64,000 nucleotides of DNA from Bin80 sp965220365 (GTDB taxonomy: Bacteria; Bacteroidota; Rhodothermia; Rhodothermales; Bin80): contig OZ244823.1 of the NCBI GenBank assembly GCA_965220365.1, positions 3,100,001 through 3,164,000 on the forward strand, read 5' to 3'. Below are positions 16,996-25,648 of this stretch, piece after piece. Under the pieces are notes generated by a model, which saw only the letters and a program-made list of their open reading frames with translations, was not told the DNA's origin and did not search any database. The position numbers and the translations under genes are program-made. Each line of letters opens with the position of its first letter. The first letter of the stretch is position 1.

Positions 16996-18825
16996 ATGCG
17001 GTGTATCCTCTTCCTAGCTGGGCTCATCATTACAGCTCATATTTCGGTTGCACAGACCGTCTCCGGGCTAGTCTCTTCCTCTACGATCGGTAGCCAGGAA
17101 AGCGTAGCCTATACGTTGGAGATCTCCGGAGCGGATGCTTCCGAGATCGTAGCTCCCAGTGCTCCTGATGCCGAGGGACTTGTACTGGTTTCCACTTCGG
17201 CATCGCGTGGAACCAGTATCTCCATCACGAACGGGCGCGTATCTCACAGCGTGAGATATACCTGGCACTACCGGCCTGAAGAGGAAGGAGATGCCCGCAT
17301 TCTGGAAGCCAGCGTAATCATTGGGGATGAAAATTATAGCGCACCTCCAGTTTCGATCACGGTCGTCCCACAGGCGCAGCGACCAAGACCCCAGCGACGC
17401 TCCCCCTTTGGAGGCTTCAGTCTGTTTGATGATCCGGTCCCTGCAGCACCTCCCCCGGAGGTGACCGAACAGGACATCTTTATTCGTGCACGTCAAAGTA
17501 GTCGAGAAGCCTATCTGAATGAACAGATCACTCTTGATTATCAATTGTATTTCCGGCCGGGAACCCTACCCCGCAACAGCCGCCAGTCTGATTCCTGGGA
17601 TGCAGAAGGATTCTGGCGCGAAGAACTGGATCTCTCCGAGAACCCGACACCAGAGTTAGTTGTCGAGAATGGGATCCGCTATCAGATGGTTTCGATCCGG
17701 CGGGTTGCCGTTTTCCCTACGCGGCCGGGGGAGCTTTCCATTGATCCACTCAAGATTGCAGCCGAAGTACAATCCCCAGATGCGGACCCATTCAGTACCC
17801 CTTTGTTTTCACGTACGTATTCAACGGTTGAGCGAGCTTCTCCTACCATAAGTATCACCTCCAAAGCACTTCCAGCTGGAGCACCGGATGGATTTACCGG
17901 TGCGGTGGGACAATATTCACTCCGTGCTGAGCTCAGTCAGACTGAACTGGAAGTCGGTGAGGCACTGCAACTCACGGTAGCTGTTGAAGGACTCGGAAAT
18001 ATCGCATTGATTGAGGCTCCGCAGCCCGACCTCCCGGGCATCTTTGAGGTGTACGATCCCGAGGTCAACACTTCAAAAACAGAAAATGGCGGATTGATCC
18101 GAGGGCAAAAGACCTTCACATGGCTTTTGATCCCGCGCTCGAACGGGACCTTTCAGATTCCGCCCATTCGATTTGTTTTCTTCAATCCTTCACAGGAAGA
18201 ATATGTTGTCCGCACCGCCAATCTGGATCCTGTTACCATTACCGGTACCGCTCCTGCTGCGGTTGCTGTTACGTCTACGGCTTCAGGATTTCCGGTCGAT
18301 GATATTGCACTTCTGAAACGGGATCCACGGTGGACTACCGTGAACCGTACGCCCCTTCATCATCATTCATGGTTTTATCTACTTCTGTTGGTTCCTGTGC
18401 TTGGACTTAGCGCTACGGCTGTATTGAGACGCCGAGTTACACGTCTTACTACGGATACTGCCTGGGCCCGAAACCGCAGAGCCCATCCTCTTGCCCGTAA
18501 GCATCTCAAGAACGCGAAAAAGCTCCTAGAAGAGGGGAATCCGGACAAATTTTACGCTGCACTGGAGCAGGCTGTACTCGGCTTTCTTGGGAATCGTCTG
18601 AATATTTCCGAGCGGGGACTGACTAGACCTCAACTTGCCAAGTTACTGGCTGAAGCTGGGCTCCCAGCCGACAGGCAGCAGGAGTTAGTTCAGTTTCTTG
18701 ATGCCTGTGACGCCGCACGGTTTGCCCCCGTACCTCCAGAATACTCTCAGATGGAAGAGCATCTTATGCAGGCGAGCCATATTCTGAGCTCAATTGCCGA
18801 TGAACTTGAGACTGCTATGCAATGA
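16996..18825 (+). CDS. batD: BatD, oxygen-tolerance family protein
   Basis: 609 residues with a signal peptide (1-20), several Ig-like beta domains (VSGLVSSSTIGSQESVAYTL; QFR-like repeats), one TM helix near 460-480 (HHSWFYLLLLVPVLGLSATAV) and a cytosolic C-terminal helical domain that resembles the end of the second operon gene. It matches the BatD/aerotolerance family in length and order. The stop overlaps the batE start by 4 nt (ATGA). Confidence 0.9.
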   Translation: MRCILFLAGLIITAHISVAQTVSGLVSSSTIGSQESVAYTLEISGADASEIVAPSAPDAEGLVLVSTSASRGTSISITNGRVSHSVRYTWHYRPEEEGDARILEASVIIGDENYSAPPVSITVVPQAQRPRPQRRSPFGGFSLFDDPVPAAPPPEVTEQDIFIRARQSSREAYLNEQITLDYQLYFRPGTLPRNSRQSDSWDAEGFWREELDLSENPTPELVVENGIRYQMVSIRRVAVFPTRPGELSIDPLKIAAEVQSPDADPFSTPLFSRTYSTVERASPTISITSKALPAGAPDGFTGAVGQYSLRAELSQTELEVGEALQLTVAVEGLGNIALIEAPQPDLPGIFEVYDPEVNTSKTENGGLIRGQKTFTWLLIPRSNGTFQIPPIRFVFFNPSQEEYVVRTANLDPVTITGTAPAAVAVTSTASGFPVDDIALLKRDPRWTTVNRTPLHHHSWFYLLLLVPVLGLSATAVLRRRVTRLTTDTAWARNRRAHPLARKHLKNAKKLLEEGNPDKFYAALEQAVLGFLGNRLNISERGLTRPQLAKLLAEAGLPADRQQELVQFLDACDAARFAPVPPEYSQMEEHLMQASHILSSIADELETAMQ

Positions 18826-19565
18826 AGTGCGGTGTAACTTTCTTTTTGGCCTTCATGATCTGCTACGGGCCGGTACAGGCCCAGCAGTTGGAGGATGCCC
18901 TTCGCCTCTTTGATGAAGCGAACCGCCTTGTTGAATCTGGTGCTTACGAAGACGCGATTGATCAGTATCACGCTGTGATTGAAACGGGCTATGAGAGTGG
19001 CGCCCTCTACCATAATCTCGCGGGCGCCTACTACCGCCTGGATGAACTCGGAGAGGCGGTGCGCTATTATGAGCGTGCCCGCCGATTACTGGGAAATGAT
19101 CCCCAACTCCTGCATAACATTCAGATCATAGAGTCACGAGTTCAGAGTCCATTCTCTGAACTTCCGACCCCGTTCTGGCGAACATGGTGGAACCAGTTGT
19201 TCGGGCAGTACTCTGCGCTTCCCTTCTTGAGTGCAGGGATTGGTTTATATCTGATTGCCTGCCTGTTGTATGCTCAGTTACTCTGGTCAAAAACACGAAG
19301 TAGTTGGCATCGACGGGCACGCGCGGGCGCCCTTGCTTCGGGGCTTATTTTACTGTTGATTGCGGTAGTGATTTCCGGTGAGCGCAACTCAATTCAGGGT
19401 GCATCCATTCTAGAGCCTACAACAATGACTACGGAGACTGGAAGTATTGAAGTCCCTGAGGGAGTCAAAGTCACGCTGGTTGGTGAGGCAGTGGCGGGCA
19501 CCGAAGTCCGTCTCCCGAACGGGATACAGGGATATGTGGATGCAAGTATTCTTGGTGAGTTCTGA
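18822..19565 (+). CDS. batE: BatE, TPR and SH3-like protein
   Basis: 247 residues with a signal peptide (cleavage after VQAQ), TPR repeats (ALRLFDEANRLVESGAYEDA, ALYHNLAGAYYRLDELGEAV), two TM helices (about 126-146 and 166-185) and a C-terminal SH3-like domain (VPEGVKVTLVGEAVAGTEVRL). Last gene of the Bat operon, convergent with the ppk2 remnant. Confidence 0.9.
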   Translation: MKCGVTFFLAFMICYGPVQAQQLEDALRLFDEANRLVESGAYEDAIDQYHAVIETGYESGALYHNLAGAYYRLDELGEAVRYYERARRLLGNDPQLLHNIQIIESRVQSPFSELPTPFWRTWWNQLFGQYSALPFLSAGIGLYLIACLLYAQLLWSKTRSSWHRRARAGALASGLILLLIAVVISGERNSIQGASILEPTTMTTETGSIEVPEGVKVTLVGEAVAGTEVRLPNGIQGYVDASILGEF

Positions 19566-19651
19566 GGGTTGGCGCTCAGAACTCCTTGGAGAAATTATCA
19601 GAGATAATCAGAGCGATACTGGAGGGTATTCTCATTACCCCCTCATGGAGA

Positions 19652-20103
19652 TTAGGAATTTTCCGGTATCTCAATTCTTCGGTAGGGGATTTGGTTAAGA
19701 AGGTGGGCAATGCAGTTCAGTCTTGTACGACATTTATCATCGGCCTCAATGACCCACCAAGGAGAATTCGGGAGATCTGTATGAAGAAACATTTGATCTT
19801 TTGCTCTTGAATATTCGGTCCAGCGAGCTCTTGATTCAATATCCCTGGGGCTGATTTTCCATTTTCTTGTTGGATCCTCAATTACGACGTCGGAATCTGC
19901 GTTCCTGTTCTTCAGCGCTTACGGAGAACCAATACTTGATCAGTGTGATGCCGTTCTGGATCAACATACGTTCGAAGATGGGACAGTCTCGTAGAAATTC
20001 CCAGTACTCCTCTTCGGAATAGAAACCCATTACACGCTCTACACCGGCACGATTGTACCAGCTGCATCTCGCCCCTCAAATAGCACGATGATACGCTTTT
20101 TTT
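19652..20103 (-). pseudogene. ppk2: ppk2 remnant, catalytic and C-terminal part
   Basis: Read on the minus strand, this continues the polyphosphate kinase 2 fragment at 23541-23654. RIIVLFEGRDAAG (Walker A start) is followed by SWYNRAGVERVMGF, DCPIFERMLI, ITLIKYWFSVSAEEQERRF, then DPTRKWKISPRDIESRARW, DLPNSPWWVIEADDK, and a stop at 19652. Lesions: about 50 codons between DAAGK and SWYNR are missing, probably by recombination between copies of GCAGCTGGTA (junction near 20053-20067), and one A is inserted at 19880-19883, shifting frame before IEDPTRKW. PPK2 makes nucleotides from polyphosphate or the reverse. Clearly non-functional. Confidence 0.88.
20096..20103. repeat. Target-site duplication, left of the ISL3-family element
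   Basis: CTTTTTTT, paired with CTTTTTGT at 23541-23548 (7 of 8 identical). Removing 20096-20103 plus the element rejoins ppk2 in frame as LNKKRIIVLFEGRD. Confidence 0.7.
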
Positions 20104-20243
20104 GGCTCTTCCCCCGTTTGTATGGGTAGAACGTTGAATTCTATTGTAAATGTAAGGAGTGTGGAGAGAATTGGCACCTATTTCTTGCATGTTCCAAGTG
20201 ATCCATCACGATTTTATTTTTTCACTTCATTTTCATCAACGAT

Positions 20244-21234
20244 ATGTCCGTACGACCGAGAGACATCAGCCGCCTGTTCGGCGTTCATTCACCGTGGGAG
20301 GTTTCCGATGTGACGATTGCGCACAAGACGCGGGAAGTCCAGATCCAGGTAACCTGTAAAGCAGGCCACCGATTTCGGTGTCCAGAGTGCGATACCGAGT
20401 GTCCGGGCTATGATCAGCGTCGTCGGCAATGGCGTCACCTGGATATGTGCGCGTATCGTACGCTGGTGGTCGCGGATCTTCCTCGCGTGGAGTGTCCCGA
20501 ACATGGAGTGCGCACGGTATCGGTTCCGTGGGCGGAACCGAAGGCTCGGTTCACGGCGGAGTTTGAATCTCTGGTGATTGATTGGCTGCAGGAGGCGAGT
20601 GTATCGGCGGTGTCGCGTTTGATGGGTGTAAGTTGGAACGCGATTGACGGGATCATGCAGCGCGCGGTCGAACGGGGCCTTGCACGCAGATCGAAGCAGC
20701 ACATTGCCCATATTGGTGTGGACTGATTCCGCAAGCGTCATGACTATGTCACCATTGTGTCCGATCCCAAATCAGGCACGGTGCTGCATGTAGGCGAAGG
20801 TCGTAAGAAAGCCTCTCTTCAGGATTGGTATGCCGGGCTTAGTTCGGTGCAGTTGGAGGGCATCAAGAGCGTGAGCATGGACATGTGGCCGGCGTATATC
20901 AACGCCACGTTGGACCATGTCCCTGGAGCGGATCAGAAGGTGGCCTTTGACCGGTTTCACGTGGCCAAATGCTTGGGAGATGCCGTGGATAAGGTGCGAC
21001 GTCAGGAGCACCGGGCCCTGATGAAACAGGGACAGGAAGACCTCAAAGGAACGAAGTATGACTGGTTAACCAATCCCGCCAACCTGTCTCGGAAGCAGAA
21101 GCTGCGCTTTCAGCAGTTGCGCACCAGTACGCGAAAGACGGCCCGGGCATGGGCGATCAAGGAAATGGCCCAGCGGTTATGGCATTATGTGCATCCCACC
21201 TGGGCGCGCAAAGGCTGGAAGCGATGGTTGTCCT
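20244..21234 (+). pseudogene. ISL3-family transposase, N-terminal part
   Basis: N-terminal zinc-binding region (FRCPECDTECPGY; PRVECPEHGVRTV) and HTH, then the DDE region with VSMDMWPAYI and KVAFDRFHVAKCL. The frame is broken by TGA at 20724-20726, where homologues read roughly GVDEKSFRKRH; two codons seem lost. The IS66 insertion cuts the gene after KRWLS. Joining 20244-21234 to 23271-23512 restores a 410-residue transposase with that single stop. Confidence 0.88.
21227..21234. repeat. 8-bp target-site duplication, left of the IS66 element
   Basis: GTTGTCCT, identical to 23263-23270, the 8-bp duplication size expected for IS66-family insertions. Confidence 0.85.
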
Positions 21235-23262
21235 GTATTAGTACGAAGATCCCCTGTACGAATCGCTCAGTACTAAGTTCTCTGCCCCAGTATCTTCCGT
21301 GCGAATGACATGGACACCACGATCTGATTCTGTTTTGGCAGGGTTGACGGTTACGCACGTTTTGGGGAGTTCGCAGTCTACCGCAATTTATGCGGCTTTG
21401 GCGAGGATGGGTTCCGGGGCAGACTTCCAGAGATGGGGCAGCAGCAGGCAGAGGTCTTCGTTGGCCGTTTTGGGGATCCGTTTGAGTACGTCGACCAGCC
21501 ACTGCATAGGATTAATCTCGTGCAAGAGGCAGGTGTTCAGTAAGGAGTACAGGATGGCCGCCCGTTGCGCGGCCGCATGGGAGCCTGCAAACAGATAGTT
21601 TTTTCGGCCCAGGGCAATGGGGCGAATTCGATTTTCGACGAGATTGTTATCAATTTCCACCTCCCCGTGCTCCAAGAACCGTGTGAGCTTATCCCAACGC
21701 ACCAAGGTATAGTACACCGCTTCCTTCCATGCACGGGAGCAGACCCCGGTCGTGGTTTCCAGAATGGTCTTGATCTTCTCGAAAATCGGCACCGATTTCT
21801 GCTGACGCTCCTGTCTGCGTTCCGCAGACGAGGCACCGCGTTCGCGAAGCTCCCGTTCGATCTCGTAGGCCTGCTGGAACAACGAAAGAACCCGCGCCGC
21901 CGGCCCAAGAGCCGAAGAGTGCGCCACCTCGAATTTCCGCCGACAATGGGCCACACAATTGAAATGCACAACGCCTTCAAGGGCCCCCAATCGATCATAG
22001 ACACAATAAGCATCGGTCTGTAAGTGTCCTTGATACTTCGCCAGGATCGCCGAAGGCCCGTCTCGGGAGCGTCCTTTTTGATACTCAAAAAACACCAACC
22101 GGGAACCCGGAGCCGAGTAGGCCCAAAAATAGCCAAGATGATGCTTGCCCGACTCCTTGCTCTTCAGAGAATCCCGCACCGGAATGCGGGGTTCATCCAC
22201 TTGAAGATACCCGCTTTCGAGTACGGCAGCGCGTTGAAGGTTATACAGGCAACGCAGGTCGTTCGCAACATAAGAAATCCAATCCGTAAGCGTGGACTTG
22301 GGCAGATCAACCCCCAACCGGGACAATTGCTTCTGGGTGCGGGTAATCGGAACATGGTCCACATATTTGTTGACCACCACATGAGACAACAGATCCGCCG
22401 TTCCCGTGCGTTTTCCCTTCACATCCGCGGGAAGATCCCCCGTCAATACCCCTGCACCTGCATTCCCTGGATCAACATACTGATTCCGAACGTAGTGGAT
22501 GACTCGCAAACGAGCCGGGCGAAAGTCAAGGACGAAATGGTCCTCGCTACCGATCTTTCTTAGAGAAGATAGATCCCCCTCGGGATCAATCTCGATCACC
22601 TTGATGGGAAGCCCCTTGATCCGCTCCGGGGTAAAAAGAACCCGCGGCTTTTTCGGGGAGCGTTCCTTCGGTTTAACCTCCTGCTTCGGCTCCGCCTGGG
22701 GCTGTTCCGGCTCCATAGAGTCCGGGAATAGTTCTGCTTGATTCGGGGCAATATACCGCTCGCTCTTTTGTCCAAAAAGTTGGCGGCGCAGGTAGTTAAT
22801 GATCTCATCCTTTTCCTGAATCTGCTCACACCTCTGAAGGATCTCTTGGATGAGAAGCATGATGATCTCCTCCCCTTCGGTCCCAACCTGCCCCATCAGT
22901 GCACAGACCCGCGCCGCATTCTCCTCGCCAAACACAGCGCTCAGCAGTTGCTCAACGGAAACATCAAACGGAAGGTTGGTGGCGTCATTCATCATGCACA
23001 AAAATACGAAATTGTCGGGAAAACCTCCCCAAATTTATCCCCGACAAACAGGATAAATCCCAGACTCTTCTCCAAACCGCCTCCACAAAATACTCCACCC
23101 GAAAAAATCCCCCAGAACCCCGATGAACAGGCAAAATCTACGCGACAGATACCCCATAGCGCTCATCAATCATGCCTCCCTTACCCTCGCCTTACCGTCT
23201 ATCTCACATCGAAAAATTAGAATCACCAGAGTTTATGCCGTATGGGGCTTTCGTACCGATAC
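21235..23262 (-). mobile_element. IS66-family insertion sequence (single-gene type)
   Basis: 2028 bp. Ends: left GTATTAGTACGAAGATCCCC, right (complement) GTATCGGTACGAAAGCCCCA, starting GTA as IS66 ends do. It has a perfect 8-bp target duplication and carries only the TnpC-like transposase, with no tnpA or tnpB, as in the ISBst12 subgroup. It lies inside the ISL3-family transposase gene, so it is the younger insertion. Confidence 0.9.
21388..23001 (-). CDS. IS66-family transposase (TnpC-like)
   Basis: 537 residues, intact. An N-terminal helical region (EILQRCEQIQEKDEIINYLR), the conserved FGQKSERY motif, a proline/lysine linker, then the DDE_Tnp_IS66 core. Candidate catalytic residues are the Asp in YLQVDEPRIPV, the Asp in LQTDAYCVYD and the Glu in NNLVENRIRPIALGRKN. 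A C-terminal extension (FAGS, then INPMQWLVDVLKRIP) is typical. Being uninterrupted, with perfect target duplications, it is the most recently mobile element in the window. Confidence 0.93.
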   Translation of the reverse strand: MCMMNDATNLPFDVSVEQLLSAVFGEENAARVCALMGQVGTEGEEIIMLLIQEILQRCEQIQEKDEIINYLRRQLFGQKSERYIAPNQAELFPDSMEPEQPQAEPKQEVKPKERSPKKPRVLFTPERIKGLPIKVIEIDPEGDLSSLRKIGSEDHFVLDFRPARLRVIHYVRNQYVDPGNAGAGVLTGDLPADVKGKRTGTADLLSHVVVNKYVDHVPITRTQKQLSRLGVDLPKSTLTDWISYVANDLRCLYNLQRAAVLESGYLQVDEPRIPVRDSLKSKESGKHHLGYFWAYSAPGSRLVFFEYQKGRSRDGPSAILAKYQGHLQTDAYCVYDRLGALEGVVHFNCVAHCRRKFEVAHSSALGPAARVLSLFQQAYEIERELRERGASSAERRQERQQKSVPIFEKIKTILETTTGVCSRAWKEAVYYTLVRWDKLTRFLEHGEVEIDNNLVENRIRPIALGRKNYLFAGSHAAAQRAAILYSLLNTCLLHEINPMQWLVDVLKRIPKTANEDLCLLLPHLWKSAPEPILAKAA

Positions 23263-23270
23263 GTTGTCCT
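23263..23270. repeat. 8-bp target-site duplication, right of the IS66 element
   Basis: GTTGTCCT, partner of 21227-21234. Confidence 0.85.
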
Positions 23271-23512
23271 GGGCCATGAGATGTCGACTGGAGCCAATCA
23301 AAGCCGCCGCCAAAACCATCAAAAAACATCTGTGGGGCATCATCAATGCGATCATCCTGAAGGTGAGCAATGGACCCGCGGAAGGCATCAACAGTCGAAT
23401 CAAAACCGTCAAAATGCGCAGTCGAGGCTTTCGCAACAAACAACGGTTTGCAAACGCCATTTACTTCCACCTGGGAGGACTTGATCTATACCCCGAAGGC
23501 GTTCAAAGATGA
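23271..23512 (+). pseudogene. ISL3-family transposase, C-terminal part
   Basis: In frame with the N-terminal fragment after excision of the IS66 copy: RLEPIKAAAKTIKKHLWGII, then SNGPAEGINSRIKTVKMRSR containing the conserved catalytic Glu, and FANAIYFHLGGLDLYP. The stop is at 23510-23512, 28 bp inside the right terminal repeat end. Confidence 0.88.
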
Positions 23513-23540
23513 GTTTACCCACTGATAAAGGGGAAGAACC

Positions 23541-23654
23541 CTTTTTGTTTAATTGAATATAGCGTTGAAGTCGCGCGAGTTCTACGTGTAGTTTCGCCAG
23601 TTCTCTCCGATAGAACTTTTTAGACAGTTGCCCGTTGTTTTGCGGGGTTTCCAT
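23541..23654 (-). pseudogene. ppk2: ppk2 remnant, N-terminal part
   Basis: Starts at ATG 23654 and encodes FYRRELAKLHVELARLQRYI followed by LNKK, the N-terminal helical part of PPK2. The ISL3 element cuts it here. The catalytic part resumes at 20103. Its promoter region is shared with the divergent metY gene. Confidence 0.85.
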
Positions 23655-23758
23655 AGGTTTGCGTGTATTCAGTGCGGTTTTCTAAAATAAGTTTATTTGT
23701 TGCTTTTTAGCAAATTCCGTTGTAGCTGCCCATTCCTCCGTTCATTTTTATTTGGTAA

Positions 23759-25051
23759 ATGAGTAAACCTGATCAAAAGCGTGACTATGGCTTCGAGACT
23801 AGAATGCTCCATGCCGGGCATGTTCCAGATGCAGTGACTGGTTCGCGTGCTGTCCCTATTTATCAAACAACGTCATATGTCTTCGATAGCTCGGATTACG
23901 CGGCAGAGCTTTTTGATTTGAAGCAATATGGCAATATATATACGCGGATCAATAACCCGACCACCGCCGCCTTTGAGGAGCGGATGGCTTCCTTAGAAGA
24001 AGGCGCAGGTGCAGTTGCAACCTCAAGTGGTATGGCAGCACAGCTTGTTACGATGATGACGCTACTGGAGCCGAGAGATGAGGTCGTGGCTTCGCAACAC
24101 CTCTATGGTGGAACACGCACACAGTTCGTACACACTTTTCGTAAACTAGGAGTAACTGCCCGTTTTGTGGATCCCGACAATTTTGATGCATGGGAGGCAG
24201 CGATCAACTCCAAAACGCGTGCACTTTATGCAGAAACGATTGGCAACCCTCAGGGCAGTGTAGTGGACATTGCTCGCTTGGCTGCTCTGGCCGAGTCAAA
24301 TAATTGTCCGCTGATAATTGACAACACGTTTACAACACCTTACCTATGCCAGCCGCTAAGTCACGGAGCGCACATTGCTCTGCATTCAGCTACAAAGTTC
24401 GTGGGTGGCCATGGCAACTCAATTGGTGGGGTAATTGTCGAATCCGGGCGGTTCGACTACAGTCACTATCCGTCAATTGCAGATCCCTCACCTTCTTACC
24501 ACAATCTGCGTTTCTACGACACGTTTGGCCTCCATGCTTTTTTGATGAAGGCACGTGTTGAGACGGTCAGGGATACAGGTGCGTGCCTATCACCATTTAA
24601 TGCGTTTCTCTTGATCCAAGGACTTGAGACGCTCTCAGTCCGCATGGATCGTCATGTCAAGAATGCCAGGGCGATTGCAAAATACCTTGAGGATGACCCG
24701 CATGTTGAGTATGTGGCTTATCTAGGATTGGAAAGCAGTCCATATCACGAGCTCGCTCTCAAATATTGTCCGCGTGGACCGGGAGCTGTGTTTTCTTTTG
24801 GTCTAAAAGGCGGTAATTCTCGAGCGGCGGGTAAGCGCTTCATTGAAGCGCTTAATCTGTTTTCTCACCTAGCGAATGTGGGTGACGCACGAAGTTTGGT
24901 GATTCATCCAGCCTCAACAACACATCAGCAGCTCTCCGATGAAGAGCTTGTAGCCAGCGGCATTGGTTCTGGCATGATTCGTCTTTCAATTGGACTCGAA
25001 ACTGAAGAGGATTTACTATGGGATCTAGATCAGGCACTGCGTGCGATTTGA
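23759..25051 (+). CDS. metY: O-acetylhomoserine sulfhydrylase / Cys-Met PLP enzyme
   Basis: 430 residues, length and motifs of the MetY branch of the Cys/Met metabolism PLP family: FETRMLHAGHVPDAVTGSRA at the N-terminus, YTRINNPTTAAFEERMASLE, the PLP Lys213 in HSATKFVGGHG, and the C-terminal VIHPASTTHQQL and GMIRLSIGLE. It makes homocysteine (or cysteine) from O-acetylhomoserine and sulfide. The long insert before LRFYDTFG supports MetY over cystathionine beta-lyase. The neighbouring CoA-binding gene is a usual partner. Confidence 0.9.
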   Translation: MSKPDQKRDYGFETRMLHAGHVPDAVTGSRAVPIYQTTSYVFDSSDYAAELFDLKQYGNIYTRINNPTTAAFEERMASLEEGAGAVATSSGMAAQLVTMMTLLEPRDEVVASQHLYGGTRTQFVHTFRKLGVTARFVDPDNFDAWEAAINSKTRALYAETIGNPQGSVVDIARLAALAESNNCPLIIDNTFTTPYLCQPLSHGAHIALHSATKFVGGHGNSIGGVIVESGRFDYSHYPSIADPSPSYHNLRFYDTFGLHAFLMKARVETVRDTGACLSPFNAFLLIQGLETLSVRMDRHVKNARAIAKYLEDDPHVEYVAYLGLESSPYHELALKYCPRGPGAVFSFGLKGGNSRAAGKRFIEALNLFSHLANVGDARSLVIHPASTTHQQLSDEELVASGIGSGMIRLSIGLETEEDLLWDLDQALRAI

Positions 25052-25587
25052 CCAGCCGCTCTTTGCTTACAGTTGAGCAAAAAGCAAAATACCAAGCCCC
25101 GGCCTTAGTTCGCCGGACCCTTGGATCTGCCCGTTCGGTTGCCATCGTGGGGTTATCCACGAAGCGTCAGAAGGCCAGCTATTTCGTTGCGACTTTCCTG
25201 AAGAGTAGGGGGATAAAGATTATGCCTGTGCACCCGAAAGCTGACAGGATTCTGGGAGAAAGAGTTTACTCAACACTGAAGGATATTCCTGAGCCAGTTG
25301 ATGTGGTGAATGTATTTCGACCTTCACATGAATGCCCTATATATGCAGCGCAAGCCGTAGATATTGGTGCCAAAGTTTTCTGGCTGCAGCTCGGGCTTTT
25401 CAATGAAGAATCGGCAACGATCGCAAGTACCGGAGGCCTTGATGTAATTATGGACCTGTGTGTCAAGATGGAGTACGGCCGCTACGATGGGACTATGCGC
25501 TTTCTGGGTATGAATACAGGCGTACTAACTGCGAAGAAGGCGCAGATTGGGCCAATCCAGTTCGCATCAAGATGTGCATGCGTCTGA
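25018..25587 (+). CDS. CoA-binding domain protein (YccU-like)
   Basis: 189 residues; a CoA_binding_2 Rossmann domain with VAIVGLSTKRQKASY near 41-55, VHPKADRILGERVYSTLKDI, the VDVVNVFRPSHECP motif and GLDVIMDLCVKMEYGR. The start at 25018 overlaps the metY end by 34 nt, so the two are translationally coupled. Members are often linked to O-acetylhomoserine sulfhydrylase genes. The catalytic role is unknown; ligand regulation is inferred. Confidence 0.85.
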   Translation: MGSRSGTACDLTSRSLLTVEQKAKYQAPALVRRTLGSARSVAIVGLSTKRQKASYFVATFLKSRGIKIMPVHPKADRILGERVYSTLKDIPEPVDVVNVFRPSHECPIYAAQAVDIGAKVFWLQLGLFNEESATIASTGGLDVIMDLCVKMEYGRYDGTMRFLGMNTGVLTAKKAQIGPIQFASRCACV

Positions 25588-25648
25588 GTGTTCTATCGCG
25601 GCCTGAGTACGGCGGCCGTGAGGGGGGACTCCCGGTTTGAACATCTCG

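Larger units (their letters stand above)
20104..23540 (+). mobile_element. ISL3-family insertion sequence, interrupted by IS66-type element
   Basis: Terminal inverted repeats: left GGCTCTTCCCCCGTTTGTAT, right (complement) GGTTCTTCCCCTTTATCAGT, with TGGGTA continuing on both. The element is about 1.4 kb once the nested IS66 copy (21235-23262) and one duplication are removed, a normal ISL3 size. It carries one transposase gene on the plus strand. Inserted in ppk2. Confidence 0.85.

Noticed and set aside
20104..20131. GEEPKK reading as part of PPK2
   Set aside because: These bases belong to the ISL3 terminal repeat. The true junction is LNKK-RIIV.
19912..20190. 92-codon minus-strand frame as a gene
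   Set aside because: It crosses the ISL3 end and is a different frame from the recognisable PPK2 peptide.
21565..22023. 152-codon plus-strand frame inside IS66
   Set aside because: Shadow of the intact transposase on the other strand.
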